Shown piece after piece: positions 33,379-41,657 of a stretch of DNA of 64,000 nucleotides; the first letter of the stretch is position 1, and every line of letters begins with the position of its first letter. Under the pieces are notes generated by a model that ran no database searches, had not been told where the DNA came from, and worked only from the letters and a program-made list of their open reading frames with translations. The DNA comes from Saccharomonospora piscinae (lineage in GTDB: Bacteria; Actinomycetota; Actinomycetes; Mycobacteriales; Pseudonocardiaceae). The position numbers and the translations under genes are program-made. Location: positions 186,199-250,198 of the forward strand of contig NZ_VCEK01000003.1 of NCBI RefSeq assembly GCF_005862235.1. Reading direction: 5' to 3'.

Positions 33379-35031
33379 TCAGGGGGCCGGTCGTGCGGCG
33401 GTACCCGGCTCGACCATGTAGTCGCCGACGACGTCGCGGACGACCTTGCAGTCGAGCAGCAACGTGCCCGCGCAGCCGCGGGCACGCCAGGCACGGACGG
33501 CGTCGAGATCGGCCAGCGTCCGCACCACCGCGGCCTCGGCCCCCAGCGAGGTGGCGAGGCCGCGGAAGTCGGTGTCGGTGAAGACCGTGCCCTCGGCGAT
33601 CCCCAGCCGGCCGTGCATGTGTACTTCGGCGCCGTAGGCGGCGTCGTCGTACACCACGACGAGCGCCGAGTCGGCGGTGCGGATGAGCGTGTCCAGTTCG
33701 GCCAGGCCCATGAGGGCGCCGCCGTCCCCGGTGGCCAGGACGACGGCCCGGTCCGTTCGGCCGACGGCCGCTCCGACGGCTCCCGCGAACCCGAGGCCGA
33801 TGCTCTGCAGCGACACGCCGGTGAACAGGAACCCGGAGGGGTCGTGGACCGGCCAGTACCGGGCGGGCCAGCCGATGAAGTGGCCACCGTCGGTGACCAG
33901 CGTGCGATCCTTCGGCAGCAACTCGGCCAGCGCCGACGACAGGGTGCGCGGGTCGAGCCGGTCCGCCGTACTGCGGTCGGCGTAGCGCACCTGCTCCCAG
34001 CGCACGCCGTCGAGCAGTCCGGCGACCCGGAGCCGCCAGCCGGACACGGGGGTCGTGGTGGCGGGTAACCCGTCGCGCACCCCGGCCGCGACATCGGCCG
34101 CGTCGCCGATGACGCCGAGGTCCGTCCGCGGGGACAGCTGTTCCGCTCGCAGATCGATCTGGACCAGGGTGGCGGCCGGGTCGAGCAACCGGCCGCCGTG
34201 CAGGGTCCACTCGGTCAGGCTCGTGCCGAACGCGACCACGACGTCGGCCTCACCCAGCAGTTCGGTGGCCACCGGGGACGCCAGGCTGCCCACGACGCCG
34301 ATCGACCACGGATTGTCGCCGAAGATCCCCTTGGCGAGCAGGGTGGTGGCGAGCAGGCCGCCGCACCGGTCGGCCACCGCCGCGATGAGCTGCTGTGCGT
34401 TCGCCCGCCACGCCCCGAGCCCGGCCAGCAGCAGCGGCCGGTCGGCGGAACGCAACAGCTCCACCAGGGCGTCCACCTCCGCTTCGGCGGGCAGAGCCAC
34501 CGGCACCGCGACCGCATCGGGCCGCGTGGGTGGACCGCTCACCGCGGGCATCGCCTGGATGTCGACCGGCAGGAACACCACTACCGGACGGGCGTCGGCA
34601 CTGGCGGAGCGGAGCGCGCCGATCACCGTGGCCACGGCGTCGTGCGCGTCGGTGACCCGGACCGTGGCCGCGCCGAGCGCGGCGACGACCGCCTCGTCGT
34701 CGACGTCGATGGGCCGGGTCAGCCCGGCGGGGGGAGCCCCGCACAGCACGACCACCGCGCTGCGATTCTTCACCGCGTCGGCCAGGCTGGTCGCGGTGTT
34801 GGTGAGGCCGGGACCGTAGGTCACGGTGCAGACCCCGACCTCGCCGCACACCCGGTGGTATGCGTCGGCCATCGCCACGGCCCCTGCCTCGTGCCTGGCC
34901 GGAACGTACGGCACGCCCGCGCTGGTCAGCGCGGCGAGGACACGGACGTTGCCCACACCGGCAAGGCCGAAGGTGTTCCGGACACCGGCGTGGGCCAGCG
35001 CGCTGCCGATCGCCTCAGCGACAGTGGACAT
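33379..35031 (-). CDS. Thiamine-diphosphate enzyme (acetolactate synthase/benzoylformate decarboxylase type)
   Basis: A 550-aa ThDP enzyme with three domains: N-terminal Pyr domain (LAGVGNVRVLAALTSAGVPYVPARHEAGAVAMADAYHR, catalytic Glu in RHE), a central domain, and a C-terminal PP domain with GDGG followed by VVYDDAAYG. The usual GDG...NN metal/ThDP motif has Asp in place of Asn (DDAAYG), a conservative variant. Enzymes of this family decarboxylate or ligate 2-keto acids. It is not among the conserved enediyne warhead genes as I know them, so it likely builds a side group from a keto acid. Coupled to neighbours by short gaps (33 and 15 bases). Confidence 0.85.
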   Translation of the reverse strand: MSTVAEAIGSALAHAGVRNTFGLAGVGNVRVLAALTSAGVPYVPARHEAGAVAMADAYHRVCGEVGVCTVTYGPGLTNTATSLADAVKNRSAVVVLCGAPPAGLTRPIDVDDEAVVAALGAATVRVTDAHDAVATVIGALRSASADARPVVVFLPVDIQAMPAVSGPPTRPDAVAVPVALPAEAEVDALVELLRSADRPLLLAGLGAWRANAQQLIAAVADRCGGLLATTLLAKGIFGDNPWSIGVVGSLASPVATELLGEADVVVAFGTSLTEWTLHGGRLLDPAATLVQIDLRAEQLSPRTDLGVIGDAADVAAGVRDGLPATTTPVSGWRLRVAGLLDGVRWEQVRYADRSTADRLDPRTLSSALAELLPKDRTLVTDGGHFIGWPARYWPVHDPSGFLFTGVSLQSIGLGFAGAVGAAVGRTDRAVVLATGDGGALMGLAELDTLIRTADSALVVVYDDAAYGAEVHMHGRLGIAEGTVFTDTDFRGLATSLGAEAAVVRTLADLDAVRAWRARGCAGTLLLDCKVVRDVVGDYMVEPGTAARPAP

Positions 35032-35046
35032 CGCCTGCTCCCGTCC

Positions 35047-36345
35047 CTATCCGGCCAGCTGGAGCACGCGGTCGCGCAGGTCCGGTTCCATCAGGGTCGA
35101 CGGCGGGTCGACCAGACCCGCCACCCGCATGAAGGCGGTCAGCACGTCCGGGTCCTGACAGGCGGCGGCCATCACCTTCGCCATGTAGTCGTTCATCCGC
35201 AGGACCTCCTCGGGCCGGTTCCCCACCACCTCGGGATAGGCCAGATCGCCCGCCGCGGCGGTGCCCCAGGGAGCGTCGATCACCTCCGCGATGGCGCGCT
35301 GGAACGCGAGCGGCTCCAGCGGGCCGCGCCGCACGTGCTCCCGCAGTACGAGGGCCTCCATCGCGGCCACGGTCATGCCCTGCCCGTAGACGGGGTTGAA
35401 GCTGCAGGCCGCGTCGCCGAGCACGATGAAGCCGTCCGGGAAGCTGGTCAGCGTGTCGTACCGGGGGCGGACACTCGCCGGGAACCGGAACGAGACCGGT
35501 TCGGTGAGCGGTTCCGCCTCGGCGATCACGCGGTGCAGGTCGGGCACCGGCAGCGTCTTCACGTATTCGAGGAAGCCGTCGGGGTCGGTGGGCGCCCGGT
35601 CACCGAGCACCCCGCCCACCGAGAGCACCCACTTGCCGTGCTCCATCGCCGAGAAGAAGGCGCTGCGCGGGGTCGCCGGTGACGGGAGCGGGTTGACCGA
35701 CTTGACCCCGTCCATCACCGATTCGTCGGGCAGCCGGTAGAGCCGGGTGGTGTAGCTGAAATCGATCTTGATGCGTTCCTCGGCCGGCCTGGTGTAGCCG
35801 AGTTCGGCGAGCCAGACCGGGGTGCGGGAGCCGCGGCCGGTGGCGTCCACCACGAGGTCGCCGTCCAGCGTCGTCTCCGTGTCGGCGTGGACCCTGGCAC
35901 CCGTGATCCGGGTCCGGTCGGCGGTGGAGGTGAGCCCGACGACGTCGTGGCGTTCCACGAAGGTCACGTTGCCCAGCGCGGCGACGCGGCTGCGGACGAA
36001 GCTCTCCAGCACCGGCCGCGTGGCGGAGAGATAGCGCATCCCGGTGACGGCCTTGCGCGCCTCGTGCCCGGCGAAGAACCACCGGTGCTCGCCCAGGTCT
36101 CCGGTCAGGGCACCGGCCGCCACCGCGTCGTCGGTGAAACCGTCGAACAGCTCGTCCAGGATCTGGTGGCCGCGCGCGAGCAACCCGTGGACGTGCGCGC
36201 CCTGGGGAACACCGCGTCGCGGCGCGACCGCACCGACCAGCTTGTCGCGGTCGACCACCAGCACTTCGGTGAAGGTCTCCGCCAGTACCCGCGCCGCGAG
36301 CAGCCCGGCCATGCTCCCGCCCAGAATGATCGCTCTGGTGCCCAT
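35047..36345 (-). CDS. FAD-dependent oxidoreductase/hydroxylase
   Basis: A 432-aa flavoprotein of the geranylgeranyl-reductase / halogenase-like class: IILGGSMAGLLAARVLAETF (FAD Rossmann, residues 5-24), a RGVPQGAHVHGLLARG motif typical of actinobacterial squalene/halogenase-like monooxygenases, GDLVVDATGRGSRTP, and GFIVLGDAACSFNPVYGQGM (GD motif). The tryptophan-halogenase WxWxIP motif is not present, so hydroxylation or epoxidation is more likely than halogenation. ATG 36345 has a GAGGAGGC ribosome site. A 172-base gap separates it from the SgcJ-like gene. Confidence 0.85.
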   Translation of the reverse strand: MGTRAIILGGSMAGLLAARVLAETFTEVLVVDRDKLVGAVAPRRGVPQGAHVHGLLARGHQILDELFDGFTDDAVAAGALTGDLGEHRWFFAGHEARKAVTGMRYLSATRPVLESFVRSRVAALGNVTFVERHDVVGLTSTADRTRITGARVHADTETTLDGDLVVDATGRGSRTPVWLAELGYTRPAEERIKIDFSYTTRLYRLPDESVMDGVKSVNPLPSPATPRSAFFSAMEHGKWVLSVGGVLGDRAPTDPDGFLEYVKTLPVPDLHRVIAEAEPLTEPVSFRFPASVRPRYDTLTSFPDGFIVLGDAACSFNPVYGQGMTVAAMEALVLREHVRRGPLEPLAFQRAIAEVIDAPWGTAAAGDLAYPEVVGNRPEEVLRMNDYMAKVMAAACQDPDVLTAFMRVAGLVDPPSTLMEPDLRDRVLQLAG

Positions 36346-36517
36346 CGTGCCTCCTCGTTCTGAGCTCGTTTCGGGAAAGGTGCGTGCGTGCGGGCGAGGC
36401 GTGGCGAACCCCGGCCGCACGCGAGGCAGGCCGGGGGCACGCCCTGCGGAGCGCGGTGCCCCCGGCGAGGAGGTCACGGAAGGCTCGGCGGTGCGTCGAC
36501 CACGCGCGGGGTTCGGA

Positions 36518-36961
36518 TCAGTCGTCCGTGGTCGGCCAGGGGTTGTGGACCGGGGTGTTCTGGTAGGCGGCGATCCGCCACTGGGTGCCCTCGCGCACGA
36601 CGACCCAGCAGGCGTGGACGGCTCGGTGGTGCTGGGGCTCGGTGTCGCCGGGTTCCAGCACACCACCGCGCGTCAGCAGGATCGCCACGTCGTCGCCGAG
36701 CATGCGCATGTTGATCGGCTTGCCGATGACCCGCGTGTCCTTGAACCGGCCGCGATACGCCCCGGCCATGTACTCGCGGATCTCGTCGCGGTTGTCGCAG
36801 TAGGCGCCCGCGATGACCATCGTCGCCTGCTCGACGAACTGTTCGGCGAACGTGTCCGCGTCGTGTTTGGCCCACGCGGCGCCCAGTTTCTGGGTCACCG
36901 CGGCGATGGCGGCCTTGTCCGCGTCGGCGGGCTCGGTGACGAGTCCGGCGCTCACACTCAT
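36518..36961 (-). CDS. SgcJ/EcaC-family NTF2-like protein
   Basis: A 147-aa protein with the SgcJ/EcaC pattern: DKAAIAAVTQKLGAAWAKHDADTFAEQFVEQATMVIAG, DEIREYMAGAYRGRFKDTRVIG, ILLTRGGVLEPG, and WRIAAYQNTPVHNPWP. SgcJ is encoded in the C-1027 enediyne cluster and homologues occur in other enediyne clusters; the fold is a ligand-binding cone and its precise role is not settled. Its presence strengthens the enediyne assignment of this locus. Confidence 0.83.
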   Translation of the reverse strand: MSVSAGLVTEPADADKAAIAAVTQKLGAAWAKHDADTFAEQFVEQATMVIAGAYCDNRDEIREYMAGAYRGRFKDTRVIGKPINMRMLGDDVAILLTRGGVLEPGDTEPQHHRAVHACWVVVREGTQWRIAAYQNTPVHNPWPTTDD

Positions 36962-36983
36962 CGTGATGTCCCTTCTGGATTCT

Positions 36984-38165
36984 TTAGACGTACTGGGAGT
37001 TGGGCGGGAGTCCGCACAGCACCCGGCCGTACAGCTCCGCGTTGGTGTTCGGGTGCATCAGGGCGTGCTGGTGGACGGCGTGGATGTCGCGGGCGATGCG
37101 CTGGATCGGGACGTCGCTGTAGATCGACGTGCCGCCGCTGGCCGTGGCGAGGATGTCGACCGACTCCCGCACCAGCCGTACGGCCTGGCCGAGGTCGGCG
37201 CGGGCCAGCACGCGCTCCTCGATCGTCCAGTCCGACCCTTCGGCGCCCTTGGTGTCCACAGTGGTAGCCAGGCGTCGCACGTGGAACTCGGCCTCGTCGA
37301 GCTTCATCGTGGATTCGGCGACCTGGAGATGGGTCAGGGGAGCGTCTCGCTGACTGTCGTAGTCGGTGTAGGTGATCTTTCGGCCGGGCAGCCGCTCGGC
37401 GAACGCCTGCTTCGCCGCCTTGCCGAGCCCCACGATGCAGCCGCTCGACGAGGACGCCGCCACCGGCAGCAGCGGGGTGCGGTAGACCCGCGACTCGGCG
37501 GTGTGCCGCGACACCGGCTCGCCGTCCACCGCCGCCATGAGCGGCAGCACCCGCTCCTCCGGGACGAACACCTTGTTGGCGACGGTGCTGACACTGCCGG
37601 TGCCCCGCAGCCCCGAGGTGTGCCAGTCGTCGACGATCTGCAACTCCGACATCGGCACGAGCGCCATCACCGGATGCGGTTCGCCGTCCGGTGGAACGAG
37701 GATGGCGATGATCTGCTGCCACTGACTGTGGTGCGCACCGCTGATGAACTGCCACCTGCCGTTCACCACGACGCCGCCCTTCACCGGGGTCGCCGTGGCG
37801 CTGGGGCTGAGGGTGCCGCAGATCCGGGTGTCCGGGTCGGCGAACACCTCGTCCTGCACCTCGTCGGGGAACATGCACGCCATCCAGCCGGGGATGGTGT
37901 AGACCGTGGCGACCCACGCCGCCGAGGCGTCGCCCCTTCCGAGTTCCGACAGCACGTCGACCAGCGTCTCGCTGTTCACTTCGTATCCGTCGTAGCGCTT
38001 CGGCTTGCGCAGCCGGAAGACGCCCGCGTCGGCCATCGCCTCGACGACCTCGTCGTGCAACCGCCGGTTCTCCTCCGCCCACGGCGCGTGCTTCTGCAGA
38101 ATCGGAACGATGTCGGATGCCTTGCTGGTCAGTTGCCGCCGTGATGGGAAACCGATCTTCGTCAC
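36984..38165 (-). CDS. Flavin-dependent monooxygenase of acyl-CoA dehydrogenase fold (HsaA-like), copy 1
   Basis: A 393-aa protein with the acyl-CoA-dehydrogenase fold: MADAGVFRLRKPKRYDGYEV, ELGRGDASAAWVATVYTIP, GTLSPSATATPVKGG, GRWQFISGAHHSQW, WHTSGLRGTGSVSTV, and the C-terminal IQRIARDIHAVHQHALMHPNT. Such group D enzymes use reduced flavin supplied by a separate reductase to hydroxylate aromatic substrates; the SgcE6-type reductase at 62892 is the obvious partner. A PCP-bound aromatic acid is a plausible substrate (inference). It is about the same length as, and a distant paralogue of, the gene at 40376. Confidence 0.83.
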   Translation of the reverse strand: MTKIGFPSRRQLTSKASDIVPILQKHAPWAEENRRLHDEVVEAMADAGVFRLRKPKRYDGYEVNSETLVDVLSELGRGDASAAWVATVYTIPGWMACMFPDEVQDEVFADPDTRICGTLSPSATATPVKGGVVVNGRWQFISGAHHSQWQQIIAILVPPDGEPHPVMALVPMSELQIVDDWHTSGLRGTGSVSTVANKVFVPEERVLPLMAAVDGEPVSRHTAESRVYRTPLLPVAASSSSGCIVGLGKAAKQAFAERLPGRKITYTDYDSQRDAPLTHLQVAESTMKLDEAEFHVRRLATTVDTKGAEGSDWTIEERVLARADLGQAVRLVRESVDILATASGGTSIYSDVPIQRIARDIHAVHQHALMHPNTNAELYGRVLCGLPPNSQYV

Positions 38166-38201
38166 GAGGACCTCCGGATTGTCTGGGCCGATGGGTGGGC
38201 G

Positions 38202-39086
38202 TTACTCGCCGGCGAGTTCGGGCAGGACCTTCGACCCGATGAGCTCGACCTGCCGGAGCGGATCGGCCGTGGCCACGATGCCGATCACGGTCTCGATGCC
38301 CTGCCCGGACAGCTGGCCCAGGGTGTCGAGCAACTGTCGCGTGTCGTCGCCGTCCCCGCCGCCGGTCACGTCGAAGGGCAGGCAGCAGGTCTTCTCGATC
38401 TCGTCGTAGTCCCTGCCGACCTCGGCACAGATCTCGCGCAGCCGCTCCAGCCGGTCGGGCATGTCCGGGGTCGGGTAGAGATTGCACGCGTCGCCGTAGC
38501 GGGCGACCAGCCGCAACGTCTTGTCACCCGCGCCGCCGAGCATGATCGGCGGGTGCGGTCGCGTGATGCTCTGCGGTACGCCGAGCACGCGTTCGAGGCG
38601 ATAGTGCCTGCCCTCGTAGGCCTGGCCGTCACCTTCCTCGCCGTGCCAGTAGCCGTGCAGGATGGCGAGCGTCTCCTCCAGCATCTCGAACCGCTCGGCC
38701 ACCGGAGGGAAGGCAATGCCGGAACCGACGGCCTCCTCGGCGTTCCAGCCGACGCCGAGTCCGACCGACGCGCGGCCACCCGACAGGACGTCGAGTGTGG
38801 TGACCGTCTTGGCCAGCAGCGACGGGTGCCGGAAGTGAACCCCGGCCACGACCGGCGAGATGCGGCAGTGCCTGCTGTGGGCCGCCATCACCGCGAGCGT
38901 GGTGAAGCACTCCAGATAGGGTGCGCGTTCGCCGCCCGCGTTGAAACCCTGCCACAGATGGTCGCCGGTGCTCAGCGAGCTGAACCCGGCCTCGTCGGCG
39001 AGCTGGGCGAACCGCGCGACCGTGTCCCCGATCGCGGCGGTCCCACCCGGCCACTCGAATGCTCCCAGTTCCAGACCTACCCGCAC
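38202..39086 (-). CDS. LLM-class F420-dependent oxidoreductase
   Basis: A 294-aa luciferase-like barrel: ARFAQLADEAGFSSLSTGDHLWQG, TTLAVMAAHSRHCRISPVVAGVHFRHPSLLAKTVTTLDVLSGGRASVGLGVGWN, and PPIMLGGAGDKTLRLVARYGDACNLY. These segments are diagnostic of actinobacterial F420- (or FMN-) dependent oxidoreductases. Start GTG 39086 (VRVGLELG) follows GGGAGGA; the longer ORF to 39137 is unlikely. The substrate is unknown; probably a tailoring reduction or oxidation in the pathway. Confidence 0.86.
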   Translation of the reverse strand: MRVGLELGAFEWPGGTAAIGDTVARFAQLADEAGFSSLSTGDHLWQGFNAGGERAPYLECFTTLAVMAAHSRHCRISPVVAGVHFRHPSLLAKTVTTLDVLSGGRASVGLGVGWNAEEAVGSGIAFPPVAERFEMLEETLAILHGYWHGEEGDGQAYEGRHYRLERVLGVPQSITRPHPPIMLGGAGDKTLRLVARYGDACNLYPTPDMPDRLERLREICAEVGRDYDEIEKTCCLPFDVTGGGDGDDTRQLLDTLGQLSGQGIETVIGIVATADPLRQVELIGSKVLPELAGE

Positions 39087-39129
39087 GCTCGTCCTCCCTG
39101 TCTCGATTGGCGCATGGTGTGAGGGGCTC

Positions 39130-40371
39130 TCAGGCACCCGCGGGCACCGGCGCGTTCAGCCGGACCGGCAGGGCGGTGTGGGCGTTCATGATGAACGTCG
39201 GAAGCGGCTGCAACTCGCTCGGTTCGACCGCGAGCCGCATGTCCGGGAACCGCTCGAACAGCGCGGAAAGTCCGATCGAGGCCACCATCCTCGCGATACC
39301 GGAGCCGAGGCAGTAGTGCGGTCCGTGCCCGAACGAGATGTGCTCCTTTTCCGGGCGCGTGATGTCGAAGTCCGCGGCGCTCGCACCGTGCAGCTCCGGG
39401 TCGCGCCCCAGCGCCGCGTAGTTGATCAGAATCGGCTCGCCCTGCTTGATGGTCAGGCCGTCCAGCGCGACGTCCTCGACGGCGAACCGCAACGGCAGGC
39501 TGGCCAGCGGGCACTCGACGCGCAGGGTCTCCTCGATGACGTCGGACCAGTTCGCCTTGCCCGACCGCACCAGTTCCAGCTGGTCCGGGCGGCTCAGCAG
39601 GGCGGTGATCGCGTTGTCGAGGAAGTTGATGGTGGTGTCCGAGCCCGCGCCGAGGATCGCGAAGATCGTGTCGGTCAGCTCCTGGTCGGACAGCTTCGCG
39701 CCGTCCTCGTCGTCGCGGGCGGCGATCAGATCGCTCGCGACGTCCTCGGCGGGATTGGCGCGCTTGTCGGCGATCAGCTCCTCGACCGCGGCACGCCAGC
39801 CCGCGAGGATGCCGGCCGCCTGCTCGGGAGTGACGTCGACGTCGGCCATCCGGTTCATGGCGATCGCCGTCTGCCTGCGCTGCTCCTCGGTCATGCCCAC
39901 GACTCCGGCCATCAGCCGCGCGGGCAGCGGGTAACAGAACAGCGCCCGCAGGTCGACGACCTCGCCCTGCTGCGCGGCGATGTCGTCGAGCAGGTCGTCG
40001 ACGAGCTTCGCCACCCGTGGCCGCAACTGCTCCACGCGCCGGGCGGTGAACGCCTTGCCGATCAACCTGCGCAGCCTGTGGTGGTCGGCACCGTAGGAGG
40101 TCGACACGTTGTCCATCGCCACCCAGCTGATCAGCTGCCAGCCGGGCGGGATCTCGCCGTTGCGGAAGGCGGGCCAGTGTGCGTGCGCGCTCTTGGTGAC
40201 GTTGCGATCACCGAGCAGTTGCTTGGCGACGTCGTAGCGGGTGACCCACCACGCGTGGACACCGCCGGGAAGCTCCACCTTGACCGCGGGGCCCTGGTCA
40301 CGCAGTTCGGTGGCGAGCTCGTGGATTCCGCTTCCACTGCTGTCGAGCACGGGGCATCGGCTCGTCGACAT
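39130..40371 (-). CDS. Cytochrome P450
   Basis: A 413-aa P450: I-helix GAGSDTT (241-247), ExxR as ETLR (281-284), and the heme loop ISFGHGPHYCLG with Cys354. Typical soluble actinobacterial CYP size. Needs a ferredoxin and reductase, which are not in the window. Four bases separate it from the upstream monooxygenase gene. A P450 (SgcE7 type) belongs to nine-membered enediyne clusters, but equivalence is not established from sequence alone. Confidence 0.92.
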   Translation of the reverse strand: MSTSRCPVLDSSGSGIHELATELRDQGPAVKVELPGGVHAWWVTRYDVAKQLLGDRNVTKSAHAHWPAFRNGEIPPGWQLISWVAMDNVSTSYGADHHRLRRLIGKAFTARRVEQLRPRVAKLVDDLLDDIAAQQGEVVDLRALFCYPLPARLMAGVVGMTEEQRRQTAIAMNRMADVDVTPEQAAGILAGWRAAVEELIADKRANPAEDVASDLIAARDDEDGAKLSDQELTDTIFAILGAGSDTTINFLDNAITALLSRPDQLELVRSGKANWSDVIEETLRVECPLASLPLRFAVEDVALDGLTIKQGEPILINYAALGRDPELHGASAADFDITRPEKEHISFGHGPHYCLGSGIARMVASIGLSALFERFPDMRLAVEPSELQPLPTFIMNAHTALPVRLNAPVPAGA

Positions 40372-40375
40372 GGCG

Positions 40376-41617
40376 CTACTCCTTCGGGTCGGATCGGGAG
40401 AAATGGGCTTGGGCAAGCTCGCGGTTGGCCATGCCGGCCAGGAAGGTGCCGAGACCGGCGTGGCTGTGCAGCATCGACATGTCGCGCCAGACGCGCTCGA
40501 TCCGTTCGCCGCTGCGGACCGAACTGGATCCGGCCGTGGGGAACAACTGACCCTCGACCGCCCTCCAGCAGAGCCGCACCGCCTCGCGGCCGATGAGGGC
40601 GAGCCGCAGTTCCCGCTCGCGGGTGATGGCGGCGGGGCCCCGCGCGCTCAGCTCGTGCCACTGCCGGACCGCGTCGAGCACCGCCGCCTCACCCGCCGCG
40701 ATCATTCCCGCGGCCTCGCCGTAGCGGAACTGGTAGTCGGGGTCCTCGGTCCGGGGCACGATCGGCCAGAAACTGGTCGTCCTGGCTCGCATCAGCTCCT
40801 CGTAGGCGTCCAGCGCTCCCCGCGCCATTCCCACCGCGAGGATGCCGAGTTCGAGCAGCATGAAGCTGAGCGGGCCACCGCCGTACTCGGGGCCGGCGTG
40901 CAGTGCCCGTCCCGGCAAGTCACCGGTCGGATCGACCTGGGCCAGCAGCCCGTCGTAGGTCAGGTGATCGGGCACGTGGGCGTCGACGACGGTGATGCCG
41001 TGCGACCCGCTCCCGCGGAGCCCGAGCTGGGCGCCCCAGTCGTCCTCCAGCCGCCACGACTCGCGCGGCAGCACGAACATCATGGGCGTCGGCTCGGCCG
41101 CGCCGTCCCGCTGGACCATGGTGTGACCGAGGAAGTGCGTCGCGTACGGCGAGCCCGAGCAGTAGCGCCAGGTGCCGTTCAGCCGCCAGCCGCCGTCGAC
41201 ACGGGTCGCCGAGCCCGACGGCGCGACCGTCGCGGGACAGACGAAGTCACCGCCCGCGAACAGTTCCCGCTGAGCCCGCTCGTCGAACAGCGTCGCGACC
41301 ACCAGTGCGTGAGCCGCGCCGAACAGGTACATCCAGCCGCTGGAGGGGCAGCCGCGGGCGATGGCCATGCAGACCCGGGCGAAGGTGTCGGCGCCGAGCT
41401 CGTGGCCGCCGTAGCGGCGCGGGACGAGAAGCCGGTAGAGGCCGGCGTCGACGAACCGGTCGTGGATGTCCGGGGCGTAGTAGGTGCGCTGTTCGGTCTC
41501 GGCCTGCCTGCCGACGAGTTCGGCGGCGATCGCCTCGGCCCGCTCGACCGCCTGCGCCGGGGTGAGTTCTCCCGCCGGGGTGCGCACGGGCCCCGGCTCG
41601 CTTCTCGTGCTCGTCAT
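40376..41617 (-). CDS. Flavin-dependent monooxygenase of acyl-CoA dehydrogenase fold (HsaA-like), copy 2
   Basis: A 413-aa protein: HDRFVDAGLYRLLVPRRYGGHEL, ARGCPSSGWMYLFGAAHAL, TVAPSGSATRVDGGWRLNGTWRYCSG, LGLRGSGSHGITVVDAHV, and the late RVWRDMSMLHSHAGLG segment with His residues typical of the hydroxylase subgroup (IRDxHV-like) rather than true acyl-CoA dehydrogenases. It presumably draws reduced flavin from the reductase at 62892. Located in the operon between the condensation enzyme and the P450. Confidence 0.83.
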   Translation of the reverse strand: MTSTRSEPGPVRTPAGELTPAQAVERAEAIAAELVGRQAETEQRTYYAPDIHDRFVDAGLYRLLVPRRYGGHELGADTFARVCMAIARGCPSSGWMYLFGAAHALVVATLFDERAQRELFAGGDFVCPATVAPSGSATRVDGGWRLNGTWRYCSGSPYATHFLGHTMVQRDGAAEPTPMMFVLPRESWRLEDDWGAQLGLRGSGSHGITVVDAHVPDHLTYDGLLAQVDPTGDLPGRALHAGPEYGGGPLSFMLLELGILAVGMARGALDAYEELMRARTTSFWPIVPRTEDPDYQFRYGEAAGMIAAGEAAVLDAVRQWHELSARGPAAITRERELRLALIGREAVRLCWRAVEGQLFPTAGSSSVRSGERIERVWRDMSMLHSHAGLGTFLAGMANRELAQAHFSRSDPKE

Positions 41618-41657
41618 GGACGCTGGCTCCCTTTCGCGTCGTGGCGCGGACCGGTGA

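Noticed and set aside
33170-34210. Long minus-strand ORF of 346 aa, and many similar long ORFs opposite real genes
   Set aside because: Arg/Gly/Pro/Ala-rich low-complexity translation that lies over the ThDP and solute-binding genes in another frame; an artefact of high GC.
35047-36345. Flavin-dependent tryptophan-type halogenase
   Set aside because: The FAD motifs fit the broad class, but the WxWxIP motif and the active-site Lys context are not seen.
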